NCBI RefSeq assembly: GCF_003073135.1
Contig: NZ_PGDQ01000004.1
Span: 174,363-238,362, forward strand
Source of the DNA: Euzebya rosea
GTDB taxonomy: Bacteria > Actinomycetota > Nitriliruptoria > Euzebyales > Euzebyaceae
Length of the DNA stretch: 64,000 nucleotides
Direction: 5' to 3'
Shown here piece by piece: positions 42,881 to 50,931 of this stretch. The notes beneath the pieces are model-generated. The model was not told the origin of the DNA. It did not search any database and worked only from the letters and a program-made list of their open reading frames with translations. The position numbers were made by a program, and so were the translations under genes. Position 1 is the stretch's first letter; every line of letters begins with the position of its first letter.

Positions 42881-44410
42881 TTGCGTCTCACCGCCCTGTC
42901 CCTCGCTGCCCTGCTCGTCCTGGGCATGCTCTCCGCAGTGCCGGCGTCGGCTGCGGCCGGCAGCAACATCGAGCACCGCGCCAACCTGCGGTTCCCGGAC
43001 CTGACCTCCAAGGCCCAGGGCACCGATTCCGACTTCATCGAGATGGACATCGATCCCGACCCGGCCGTGGAGACCATCCGCACCATCGGTGTGTTCGGGT
43101 CGATCTACGGCGGCGCCCGGGTCATGGACGTCACCGACGGCCTGCCCGTCGAGCTCGGCTACTACCCGTGCGCGGTCGGCCAGGGCGACGTCCAAGTATT
43201 CCAGCGCGGCGAACGCGACGCCGACGGCAACATCATCGACCTCGGCGCGGCGAACACCTACTTCACGTTCACCGACGACGGCTACAGCAGTCGGGGCGGG
43301 ATCTGCCAGACCGAGGGCAACGCCAACGGCTGGTTCTCCACGACCAAGCAGGGCACCTTCATCGTCGACATCACCAACCCGCGGACGCCGACGACGATCA
43401 ACTTCGTCCCGTTCCCGCGTGGCTCGCACAACATGACGGTGCACCCGTCGACGAACTACCTCTACAACTCCAACTCCGAGCTGATCACGAACGCCGCGAA
43501 CGCCGGCATCGAGTACTGGGACATCACCGACCTCGCGAACCCGGTCAACCTGGGCATCCTGCCGCTGCCGGTCCGTCCGGGGCTGGGCACCGACAGCCAT
43601 GACCTGACCTTCAACGACGAGGGCACCCGCGCGTACTCCGCTGCCCTGTCCCAGACGGTCATCATCAACACCGAGGATCCGGCCAACCCCGAGATCATCA
43701 GCAGCTTCATGGACCCGGCCATCAACGTCGAGCACCAGGCCAACCAGGTCACCCTGACCGACCCGATCCTGGGCGAGCGCGACTTCCTCATCATCGAGGA
43801 CGAGTTCGGCGGCGCGGCCGGTGCCGAGCAGACCTGCCCGTCCGGCGGCACGCACGTCTACGACATCACCGGCGACCTCGAGCGGACCCCCGTGAAGGTC
43901 GGCTCCTGGTACATCGACGACATCACGACCAACGCCACGGTCCTGGGCCGCTGCACGGCGCACGTCTTCGACATCCACGAGGACGCAGCGATCATGACGA
44001 TGTCGTTCTACAACGCGGGAGTCCGCGTGATCGACCTCTCCGGCCTCGTCGGCGTGGCGCTCGGCGGCAACGGCGTGGGGATGCGCGAGATCGGCTTCCA
44101 CCGCTTCGAGAGCGGCGACGCGGGCGGCAAGTCCGACTCCTGGTCGGTCAAGGCCGTCGAGGTCACCGAGTCCGAGGACGGCACGATCTCGGCGTGGCTG
44201 TACTCCAACGACGTGAACCGCGGCTTGGACACCTACTACTTCGAGGGCACCCGTGCGGGCCTGCCGTCGGCCAACGACGCCTGGTTCTCCGGCACCAGCT
44301 GGCTCGCGGCCAACGGTCCCGTGCAGCCGGCGGTCGGGTACACCCCGTTCTGCCTGCTCGGTGACCGTGACAGCAACGAGACCGCCCCGCTGGTGGGTCG
44401 TCTCATCTAG
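42881..44410 (+). CDS. Secreted LVIVD-repeat (beta-propeller) protein
   Basis: 509 aa. The start is TTG 42881, with AGGAG seven bases upstream; no ATG/GTG fits the signal peptide (RLTALSLAALLVLGMLSAVPASA). The mature chain has repeated blades with VFGSIYGGARVMDVTDGLP, GTFIVDITNPRTPTTINFV, GIEYWDITDLANPVNLGIL, TVIINTEDPANPEIISSF and HVYDITGDLERTPVKVGSW, the LVIVD pattern of a 7-bladed-type propeller. Several cysteines and Asp-rich loops suggest an extracellular, possibly calcium-stabilised protein. Function unknown. The upstream gap 42748-42880 shares the LexA region with the divergent nuclease gene but shows no promoter of its own that I can defend. Confidence 0.82.
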   Translation: MRLTALSLAALLVLGMLSAVPASAAAGSNIEHRANLRFPDLTSKAQGTDSDFIEMDIDPDPAVETIRTIGVFGSIYGGARVMDVTDGLPVELGYYPCAVGQGDVQVFQRGERDADGNIIDLGAANTYFTFTDDGYSSRGGICQTEGNANGWFSTTKQGTFIVDITNPRTPTTINFVPFPRGSHNMTVHPSTNYLYNSNSELITNAANAGIEYWDITDLANPVNLGILPLPVRPGLGTDSHDLTFNDEGTRAYSAALSQTVIINTEDPANPEIISSFMDPAINVEHQANQVTLTDPILGERDFLIIEDEFGGAAGAEQTCPSGGTHVYDITGDLERTPVKVGSWYIDDITTNATVLGRCTAHVFDIHEDAAIMTMSFYNAGVRVIDLSGLVGVALGGNGVGMREIGFHRFESGDAGGKSDSWSVKAVEVTESEDGTISAWLYSNDVNRGLDTYYFEGTRAGLPSANDAWFSGTSWLAANGPVQPAVGYTPFCLLGDRDSNETAPLVGRLI

Positions 44411-44431
44411 GGACCCGGCACGAACGACGAA

Positions 44432-44457
44432 GGGCCAGCGGCGCGAGCCGCTGGCCC
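44432..44457. terminator. Convergent 11-bp hairpin
   Basis: GGGCCAGCGGC - GCGA - GCCGCTGGCCC, perfect, between the LVIVD gene and the converging aldo/keto reductase gene; works for either strand. Confidence 0.75.
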
Positions 44458-44470
44458 CCGGTTCGTTCGA

Positions 44471-45394
44471 TCAGGCCCGGTCGAGCAGGGCCATCTCCTC
44501 GGCGGTCAGCTCGAGGTCGGCCACGGCCAGCAGGTCGGGCAGCTGCTCGACGGTACGGGCCGACGCGATGGGGGAGGCGACGGTGGGTCGCTGCGCGAGC
44601 CAGGCAAGGGCGACGGTGGCCAGCGACGCCGACCGGGACTCGGCGACGGAGTCCATGGCGGCCAGCATCCGCTCCCCCCGGGCGTCGGCGTACTTCTCCA
44701 CCCGTGAGACCCGGGCCGACCCCGCCGCATCGCCGTCGCGATGCTTGCCGGTCAGGAATCCGCTGGCCAACGAGAAGTAGGGGAACGTGGCCAGCCCGAG
44801 GTCCTGCGTGGCCGGGATGACCGACGTCTCGACGTCACGTTCCAGCAGGTTGTAGTGCGGCTGGTGGGCCACGTAGCGGGGCAGGCCCTCCTCCTCCGCG
44901 ACCTCGATCGACTCGCGCAGGCGCGCCGCACTGAAGTTCGACGCGGCGACGTGGCGGACCTTGCCGGCCGCCACGAGCTCCCCGAACGCACCGAGGGTCT
45001 CGGCGACGGGGGTGTCGGCGTCGTCGGCGTGGGCGTAGTACAGGTCGATGTGGTCGACGCCGAGTCGCTGGAGCGACGCATCGGCCGCCTGCCGGATCGT
45101 GTCCGGCCGCAGGTCGTCGAGCCCGGCCTTCATGCCGACCTTCGTGGCCACCACCATGTCGTCACGGTTGCCCCGGGCGGCCATCCAACGGCCGATGATC
45201 ACCTCGGACTCGCCGCCCTCGTTGCCGTCCACCCATGCGGAGTACACGTCGGCGGTGTCCACGAAGTTGCCCCCGGCAGCGGCGTAGGCGTCGAGCACGC
45301 GGAAGGACTCGCGTTCGTCGGCGCCCCAGCCGAAGACGTTGCCGCCGAGGCAGAGCGGGTGGACGGTCAGGTCGGTGGTGCCGATGCGCTTCAT
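44471..45394 (-). CDS. Aldo/keto reductase
   Basis: 307 aa from ATG 45394 (MKRIGTTDLTVHPLCLGGNVFGWG). NADPH-dependent (beta/alpha)8 oxidoreductase. The catalytic tetrad fits NFVDTADVYSAW (Asp, Tyr), VVATKVGMK (Lys) and DLYYAHADD (His). C-terminal NADPH contacts are in SPIASARTVEQL. FSLASGFLTGKHR is typical of the YajO/AKR12-like subgroup acting on carbonyl compounds. The start has no ribosome site; TAGTCC lies seven bases upstream, nearly a -10 for a leaderless mRNA. Substrate unknown. Confidence 0.92.
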   Translation of the reverse strand: MKRIGTTDLTVHPLCLGGNVFGWGADERESFRVLDAYAAAGGNFVDTADVYSAWVDGNEGGESEVIIGRWMAARGNRDDMVVATKVGMKAGLDDLRPDTIRQAADASLQRLGVDHIDLYYAHADDADTPVAETLGAFGELVAAGKVRHVAASNFSAARLRESIEVAEEEGLPRYVAHQPHYNLLERDVETSVIPATQDLGLATFPYFSLASGFLTGKHRDGDAAGSARVSRVEKYADARGERMLAAMDSVAESRSASLATVALAWLAQRPTVASPIASARTVEQLPDLLAVADLELTAEEMALLDRA

Positions 45395-45440
45395 GCACGA
45401 AGGACTACCCGGCCACCCCGATCGTCGCAATTCGAATCAT

Positions 45441-45501
45441 TCCGCGCGTGCCGCCATGTTCATTCCGCGCGTGCCGCGCCATCCCTACTCCGCGCGTGCC
45501 G
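45441..45501 (+). repeat. Three direct copies of TCCGCGCGTGCCG
   Basis: Copies at 45441, 45464 and 45489, spaced 23 and 25 bases. The third runs into the 3' end of the flavoprotein gene and encodes its Arg/Ala tail. Spacing near two helical turns could suit protein binding, but slippage-derived duplication is as likely. Confidence 0.6.
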
Positions 45502-46918
45502 CGCGAGCCTCCCTGCCGCGGTACTCGAAGAAGAACTGCGCAGCCGTCTCTCGGATCGCCAGCGACCACGACGGGTAGGCGTGGGTCATCTGGGCCAGGC
45601 GGCCCGTGATCACCTTCTGCTTCACCGCCAGGGCGACCTCGTGGATCATCTCGCCCGCAGGCGGCGCGACGATGGTCGCGCCGACCAGGTTGCCGCCGGC
45701 CAGGCCCCGCACGAGGGTGTGGGGGCCGGCGACGAGCTTGACGAAGCCGGCCGTCTCGCCGGTGACCTTCGCGCGGTCGGTCTCGGCGATCGGCATGCAC
45801 GCCACCCGGGCGTGGTCGCCGTACTCGGCGAAGGCCTGCGCCTCCGACAGCCCCACCCGACCGATCTCCGGCTCGGTGTAGGTGACCCACGGGACCACCC
45901 GGTCGTCATAGGACATCGGGATCAGCCCCAGCGCGTTGTTCACGGCCAGCTGGCCCTGGTCGTAGCCCACGTGGGTGAACTGCAGCCCGCCGGTGATGTC
46001 GCCCACGGCGAACACGTCGTCGGCCGTCGTGCGCATCTTCTCGTCGACCTTCACGAACCCCCGGTCGGTCAGCTCCACCCCGGCCCTCTCGACCGCCAGG
46101 CCGTCGGTCACCGGTTGACGGCCCGTCGCGACCAGCACCTCGTCGGCGGCCACGACCCGCCCGTCCTCGGTGGTGATCGTCACGGCGTCCGGTCCCCGGA
46201 CGACCGAGGCCACGAACGACCCCAGCTCGAACGCCACACCCTCACCGGCCAGCACCTCCTGGATGACCGCGGAGGCTTCCGGCTCCTCCTTGGTGGCCAC
46301 GCGCGACTCGCCCTCGACGACGGTGACCTGCGTGCCCAGGCGCTGGAACGCCTGCCCCAGCTCCAGGCCGATCGGCCCACCGCCAAGGATGGCGAGCCGC
46401 TTCGGCTGCGTGGTCAGCTCGAAGACGGTGTCGTTGGTCAGCGGCCGGGCATCGGCAAGGCCGTCGACGGGCGGCAGCGCGGCCGTCGTCCCGGTCGCCA
46501 GCACGATCGCCTTCGACGCACGCACGGCCGTCCCGTCGACCGACAGCCGGCCGGGGCCGGTGAAGGAGGCCTCGCCGGTCAGCACCTCGATGCCCTGGCT
46601 GCGCAGCGTCGGTTCGTCCTCGTCGGTCGACACGTGGGCCCGCCGGTCGTGCACCGCGCCGATCACCCGATCCCACGGCACGTCCCCCTCGAACCCCAGG
46701 TCCCGTGCGGCCTTGACCTTCTTGGCCTCCGTGATCAGCGCCTTGGACGGCACGCAACCCGTCCAGGTGCAGTCGCCGCCCAGCCGATGCCGCTCCACCA
46801 GGATCACCGAGTGCCCCTTCCTGGCCGCAGTCCACGCCGCGGCCAGGCCGGCCGCGCCGGCACCCACCACCACGAAGTCGGCCTCGCGAGAGGAGGAGGT
46901 GGTCGATGGAGGTGTCAT
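45485..46918 (-). CDS. MerA-like FAD/NAD(P) disulfide oxidoreductase
   Basis: 477 aa. FAD site VVVGAGAAGLAAAWTAARKG, redox pair GGDCTWTGCVPSKALI, NAD(P) fold LAILGGGPIGLELGQAFQRLG and second FAD contact VFAVGDITGGLQFTHVGYDQG. At the C-terminus the His-Glu dyad of lipoamide dehydrogenase is absent: the region reads THAYPSWSLAIRE, with Tyr at the histidine position as in mercuric reductases and related proteins. No N-terminal HMA domain and no C-terminal vicinal cysteines, so true Hg(II) reduction is doubtful. Divergent from the DUF309 gene. Substrate unknown. Confidence 0.87.
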   Translation of the reverse strand: MTPPSTTSSSREADFVVVGAGAAGLAAAWTAARKGHSVILVERHRLGGDCTWTGCVPSKALITEAKKVKAARDLGFEGDVPWDRVIGAVHDRRAHVSTDEDEPTLRSQGIEVLTGEASFTGPGRLSVDGTAVRASKAIVLATGTTAALPPVDGLADARPLTNDTVFELTTQPKRLAILGGGPIGLELGQAFQRLGTQVTVVEGESRVATKEEPEASAVIQEVLAGEGVAFELGSFVASVVRGPDAVTITTEDGRVVAADEVLVATGRQPVTDGLAVERAGVELTDRGFVKVDEKMRTTADDVFAVGDITGGLQFTHVGYDQGQLAVNNALGLIPMSYDDRVVPWVTYTEPEIGRVGLSEAQAFAEYGDHARVACMPIAETDRAKVTGETAGFVKLVAGPHTLVRGLAGGNLVGATIVAPPAGEMIHEVALAVKQKVITGRLAQMTHAYPSWSLAIRETAAQFFFEYRGREARAARAE

Positions 46919-46962
46919 GGTGGTCCCAACTGGCTAGAACAAGGAGTGGTGCTGCCCGTATA

Positions 46963-46983
46963 CCCCGACCGGCCCGGTCGGGG
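46963..46983 (+). other. Hairpin in the leader of the DUF309 gene
   Basis: CCCCGACCG - GCC - CGGTCGGGG, a perfect 9-bp stem directly after GTATAC and 22 bases before the DUF309 start. Possible mRNA stabiliser or operator; no known riboswitch shape. Confidence 0.4.
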
Positions 46984-47005
46984 AACCCCGGCACCGGAGG
47001 ACTGC

Positions 47006-47521
47006 ATGACCGACAACCCCACCGCATCCACCACCGTTCCCGACCGCGACCGCAACGCCGAGGGTCGGCCCGAGAACGCACGTCCCAGGGACCGCTTCGG
47101 CGCGCCCCTCCCCCGGGACGCACGCAACGAGCTGGTGGACCGCGTCGAGCCCGAGGACGTCTGCACCAGCGTCGAGCAGGCCCACGACACCGCCGCCGAC
47201 CTGTTCGACCAGCGCCGGTTCTTCGAGGCCCACGAGTTCTTCGAGTGGGCGTGGAAGGGCCCCGTCACCCCCGACGAGGAACGGACGTTCTACAAGGGGA
47301 TGGCACAGCTGGCGGTCGGCTACACCCACACCCAGCGCGGCAACGCCAGGGGGGCCGCCTCGCTGCTGCAACGGGGGATCGACCACGTCGCGCCGTTCGC
47401 CCCCACCCACGCCGGCGTCGACGTCGAACGGGCGATCGAGGACGCTCGTCGGTTCGCCGCGCTCGTGAAGGCCGAGGGCCCGTCCGCGGACCTGGCGTTC
47501 CCGTCGTTCCCGCGCGCATGA
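47006..47521 (+). CDS. DUF309 domain protein
   Basis: 171 aa; ATG 47006 has CCGGAGG five bases upstream. The first 55 residues are charged and probably disordered. Residues about 60-125 carry the DUF309 signature: AADLFDQRRFFEAHEFFEWAWKG (read in part), ERTFYKGMAQLAVGYTH, GNARGAASLLQRGI. It forms a helical bundle with conserved His/Glu that may bind metal; cellular role not established. No other conserved partner is visible around it. Confidence 0.85.
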   Translation: MTDNPTASTTVPDRDRNAEGRPENARPRDRFGAPLPRDARNELVDRVEPEDVCTSVEQAHDTAADLFDQRRFFEAHEFFEWAWKGPVTPDEERTFYKGMAQLAVGYTHTQRGNARGAASLLQRGIDHVAPFAPTHAGVDVERAIEDARRFAALVKAEGPSADLAFPSFPRA

Positions 47522-47563
47522 ACGAGCCCGGTGGTCCCGGCGCAGAGTAGTCTCGGGACCACC

Positions 47564-48010
47564 ATGGCTGATCCCGCTCGCCCGATCCGTGTCCTGCTGG
47601 TCGAGGACTCACCGTCCGACGTGGCGTTGACCCAGGTGGTGTTCGGGCAGGCGAAGACCGACATCGACCTGGACGTCGCCAACGACGGGGTCGAGGCGCT
47701 GGAGTACCTGGAGCGGTGCGGCGACGCGGTCGCCTCGATGCCCGATCTCATCCTCCTCGACCTCAACATGCCGCGGATGGGGGGCCACGAGGTGCTCGAC
47801 CGGCTGAAGGCGCACGAGCTGTGGCGACGGATCCCCGTCATCGTGCTCACCACCTCCAGGGCCGAGGCCGACATCCTCGGGGTCTACGACCGGCACGCGA
47901 ACTCCTACATCGCCAAGCCAGTGGACCTTCCCGAGTTCATCGAGGTCGTCAGCCGCATCGAGAGCTACTGGTTGTCGGTCGTCCAGCTGCCCACGCGAAC
48001 CGGCTCGTGA
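47564..48010 (+). CDS. Single-domain response regulator
   Basis: 148 aa. IRVLLVEDSPSDVALTQVVF holds the acidic pair. The phospho-acceptor Asp is in LILLDLNMPRMGGHEVL, the switch Thr in VIVLTTSRAEADI, and the Lys in SYIAKPVDLPEFIEVV. No output domain; this is the Rcp1-like group that receives phosphate from hybrid or phytochrome-type kinases. ATG 47564 is ten bases after TAGTCT, possibly a -10. Its stop overlaps the GTG of the receiver-kinase gene, so the two act together. Confidence 0.92.
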   Translation: MADPARPIRVLLVEDSPSDVALTQVVFGQAKTDIDLDVANDGVEALEYLERCGDAVASMPDLILLDLNMPRMGGHEVLDRLKAHELWRRIPVIVLTTSRAEADILGVYDRHANSYIAKPVDLPEFIEVVSRIESYWLSVVQLPTRTGS

Positions 48011-49095
48011 GCCGCGTCGTCCGGCGCCTGCTCCTCGTCGAGGACTCGCCGAGTGATGCCGCCCTGATCACGTCCCTGGTCGAGGAACGCAGCGCCTGGG
48101 ACGTCGTGCACGTCAGCAGCAACACCGCGGCGGCCGCCGAGCTGGAGAACGGGTCGTTCGACGCCGTCCTGCTGGACCTGGGGCTTCCCGACGGCGAGGG
48201 ACTGGCCTCCGTCCGCAGCATGCGCGACTCCTTCGACGTGCCGATCATCGTGCTGACCGCACGTCCCGAGGCGACGTGGGGCACCGAGGTCCTCCGTAGC
48301 GGAGCCCAGGACTTCATCTCCAAGGACGAGGTCGATGCGGCAGGCCTCGAACGGGCGCTGCGGTACGCCGTCCAGCGTCACGCCCAGGTCCAGCAGCTCG
48401 GACGCGCCCAGCAACGCCTGCAGCGCTACGCCCGCGCCGTCGCCCACGACGTCCGTACCCCGATCGCAACGATCCGTGGGTTCGCGGAGATGATCCTGGT
48501 GGAGGAGCAGACGCGCGGCGCCGGCGGCAGCCGGACAGAGGACTACGCCGGCCGGATCGTGTCGCAGTCCAAGCGGCTGCTGGACATGGCCGCCGACCTG
48601 CTGGAGGACGCCACCGACGACACCGAGGCCGTCGTCGACATGACCGCCGGCGCGCGCTGGGTCGAGGAGCTGCTGGGCAGCAGGATGGATGCGCTCGGTG
48701 CGCAGATGACCATCACTCGGCTGCCACGCCTCCACGGCAAGCGGACGGTGCTGCGCCAGGTCCTGCTGAACCTCAGCGCCAACGTGCTGGACCACGCCAA
48801 GGGCACCGACCTGGAGATGCGCTGGTCGTCGATGCGTCGAAGCGACGGGGGCTGGGACGTGATCCTGGAGGACAACGGCGACGACGTGCCGGACGCCCTC
48901 ATCTCCCTCGGCCAGCCACTGCCCGTGCTTCCCGTGGAGGCCAGCGCCTCCGGGCACGGGCTCGGCCTGCGCGTCGCTGCGGCAGGCATGGCAGAACACG
49001 GCGGGGCCGTCTGGCTGTCCCGCGGACGCTCCGGCGGGCTGCGCGCGACGTTGGAGTTCCCGCGCTCGGCGTCGACCGACCCGAAACCCCTCTGA
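48007..49095 (+). CDS. Receiver-histidine kinase hybrid
   Basis: 362 aa, GTG 48007 overlapping the upstream stop (GTGA). Residues 5-125 are a receiver (LLLVEDSPSDAALI, LLDLGLPDGEGL, IIVLTAR, DFISKDEVDAAGL). Residues 140-205 are a HisKA helix (YARAVAHDVRTPIATIRGFAEM, read in part, with the His). Residues 245-355 are an HATPase with N-box LLNLSANVLDHAKG, G1 LEDNGDDVPDAL and G2 GHGLGLRVAAAGMAEHGG. No transmembrane segment. The N-terminal receiver makes it a kinase that is itself switched by phosphorylation, presumably in relay with the preceding regulator. Confidence 0.9.
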   Translation: MSRVVRRLLLVEDSPSDAALITSLVEERSAWDVVHVSSNTAAAAELENGSFDAVLLDLGLPDGEGLASVRSMRDSFDVPIIVLTARPEATWGTEVLRSGAQDFISKDEVDAAGLERALRYAVQRHAQVQQLGRAQQRLQRYARAVAHDVRTPIATIRGFAEMILVEEQTRGAGGSRTEDYAGRIVSQSKRLLDMAADLLEDATDDTEAVVDMTAGARWVEELLGSRMDALGAQMTITRLPRLHGKRTVLRQVLLNLSANVLDHAKGTDLEMRWSSMRRSDGGWDVILEDNGDDVPDALISLGQPLPVLPVEASASGHGLGLRVAAAGMAEHGGAVWLSRGRSGGLRATLEFPRSASTDPKPL

Positions 49096-49119
49096 CCCCG
49101 CGCGTTCCCAGCGACCTGC

Positions 49120-50523
49120 TCAGGTGGCCTGGCTCCACCAGTCCAGCGCCCGTTGCCGTGCGTCGGAGTGGTCCACGATCGGTGCCGGGTAGTCCTCACC
49201 GATGATCACGCCGAGGTCCTCCTGCTCCTCCTCCGACAGCGTCCACGGTTCGTGGATCCTGTCGTCGGGCAGATCGGCCAGCTCGGGCACCCAGCGCCTG
49301 ACGTAGGCGCCGTCGGGGTCGAAGCGCTTGCCCTGGGTGGTCGGGTTGAAGATGCGGATGAACTGCTGGGCGTCGGTGCCGGTCCCTGCGGCCCACTGCC
49401 AGCCCCCGTTGTTGCTGCAGGTGTCGCCGTCCACGAGGTTGGCCATGAAGTGGGCCTCGCCGCGGCGCCAGTCCACCAGCAGGTCCTTGCACAGGAACGA
49501 CGCGACGATCATCCGCGCACGGTTGTGCATCCAGCCCATCGCGGCGAGCTGTCGCATGCCGGCGTCGACGATGGGGAATCCGGTCTGTCCCTCCGCCCAG
49601 GCCTCGAACGCGTCGTCGTCGTCGTGCCACGGGAGGTCGCGGTACTCCTTCCTGAACGCACCGCTGGCGGTGTCGGGCCACTCGGCCATGACGTGCAGGT
49701 AGAAGTCCCGCCACGCCAGCTCCGTGGCGTAGGTGTCCTGGCCCGGGTTCCGGCGGTCCAGCCGCGTCCACGCCTCGCGGGCCGACAGGCAGCCCATGTG
49801 GAGGTCGGCACACAGCCTGGACGTACCGGGCACCCCGAGCACGTCGCGCCGGTCGTCGTAGTGATCGACCGGACCGTCGAGCCACGCCTCCAGGCGATCC
49901 CTGGCAGGTCCCTCGCCGCCGTCCGGCCAGGCCTCCTCCGGACCGGTGACGTCCAGCTGGTCGACCCTGGTGGGAGCCACGGCGTCGACCTCGCCGACGC
50001 CGTCCGGTGCCCTCGGCAGGGTCGAGGGTGGGGCCAGCGGCTCGCCGTGGTCCCTGGCCTTCCAGGTGCGGTGGAAGGGCGTGAACACCTTGTAGACGCT
50101 GTCGGACCCCGTGCGCACCGACCCGGGAGGCGCGATCGACACGCCGTCGTGGCGTTCCAGCGTCCGGCCGGCGTCGGCCAGCGCCTGCTCGACCGCATCG
50201 TCGCGGGCGACGGCGAACGGGGTGTGGTCGGCGGTCACGTGCACGACGTCGGCGTCGAGGTCCGCTGCGAGCGCCGGCACCACCTCGCGAGGGTCGCCGA
50301 GGACGACCAGCAGCCGTCCACCGAGGTCACCCAGCCGGTTGTCGAGGTCGAGCAGCGCCTGCCGCAGGTACCGCTTCCGTGCCGGCGACACCCGGTCGTG
50401 GTCCAGCAGGTGTGGATCGAGGACGAACACGCACGCCAAGCGGTCGGCATCGGCGGCGGCCACCAGCGCCGGCAGGTCGTGGGTCCGCAGGTCCCGCCGG
50501 AACCACATCAGCTCGGTTGTCAC
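49120..50523 (-). CDS. phr: Deoxyribodipyrimidine photolyase (class I, cryptochrome family)
   Basis: 467 aa from GTG 50523, with GAGAGG upstream. Repairs UV cyclobutane dimers using light and FADH. ELMWFRRDLRTHDLPAL is the alpha/beta antenna domain start. The FAD domain has ELAWRDFYLHVM, GFPIVDAGMRQLAAMGWMHNRARM (read in part), FLCKDLLVDWRRGE and NNGGWQWAAGTGTDAQQFIRIFNP (read in part); these include the Trp electron-transfer residues and the Asn contacting FAD. Fits CPD photolyases better than plant cryptochromes; a 6-4 specificity is not excluded. Confidence 0.93.
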   Translation of the reverse strand: MTTELMWFRRDLRTHDLPALVAAADADRLACVFVLDPHLLDHDRVSPARKRYLRQALLDLDNRLGDLGGRLLVVLGDPREVVPALAADLDADVVHVTADHTPFAVARDDAVEQALADAGRTLERHDGVSIAPPGSVRTGSDSVYKVFTPFHRTWKARDHGEPLAPPSTLPRAPDGVGEVDAVAPTRVDQLDVTGPEEAWPDGGEGPARDRLEAWLDGPVDHYDDRRDVLGVPGTSRLCADLHMGCLSAREAWTRLDRRNPGQDTYATELAWRDFYLHVMAEWPDTASGAFRKEYRDLPWHDDDDAFEAWAEGQTGFPIVDAGMRQLAAMGWMHNRARMIVASFLCKDLLVDWRRGEAHFMANLVDGDTCSNNGGWQWAAGTGTDAQQFIRIFNPTTQGKRFDPDGAYVRRWVPELADLPDDRIHEPWTLSEEEQEDLGVIIGEDYPAPIVDHSDARQRALDWWSQAT

Positions 50524-50556
50524 AGGTGTCCTCTCCGCCGGTACGCTCGTCCGGCA

Positions 50557-50862
50557 GTGACCGACACATCTACCCAGCCCGAGGCGGTGCACACGCCGAT
50601 GAGCGAACGAACCGACGACCCTTCAGCGGTCGGACTCAAGCCCGGAACACGCTACAAGTGCGAGGGATGCGGCAACCTGACCCGGTTCGACGTGACCGTC
50701 ACCGAACACGCGACCCGGTTCTGGCATGCCGAGCTCTCGGGCGAGGGTCGCATCGAGTCCGCCGCCGACGCCCGCATCGACATCGAGTCGGTCAGCTGTC
50801 GTTGGTGCGGCTCCGCGGACCGGGTCGTGGTCGAGAAGGCCCCGATCGGCGATCCCGCCTGA
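50557..50862 (+). CDS. Zinc-ribbon-like small protein
   Basis: 101 aa from GTG 50557 (ATG 50599 is the alternative). Two CxxC knuckles, YKCEGCGNLTRFDV and SCRWCGSADRV, frame a beta-rich middle (FWHAELSGEGRIESAADARI, read in part), as in rubredoxin-like zinc ribbons. The N-terminus is polar and disordered. It is divergent from the photolyase gene, sharing a 33-base upstream region; TACGCT ends nine bases before the GTG. Function unknown; a nucleic-acid-binding role is only a guess. Confidence 0.75.
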   Translation: MTDTSTQPEAVHTPMSERTDDPSAVGLKPGTRYKCEGCGNLTRFDVTVTEHATRFWHAELSGEGRIESAADARIDIESVSCRWCGSADRVVVEKAPIGDPA

Positions 50863-50931
50863 CGGCAACCCTGCGGACGGTGGTCAAGGGTGACGGACCG
50901 CCACCTGTCGCGTCAGTAGGGTAGGGCCACG

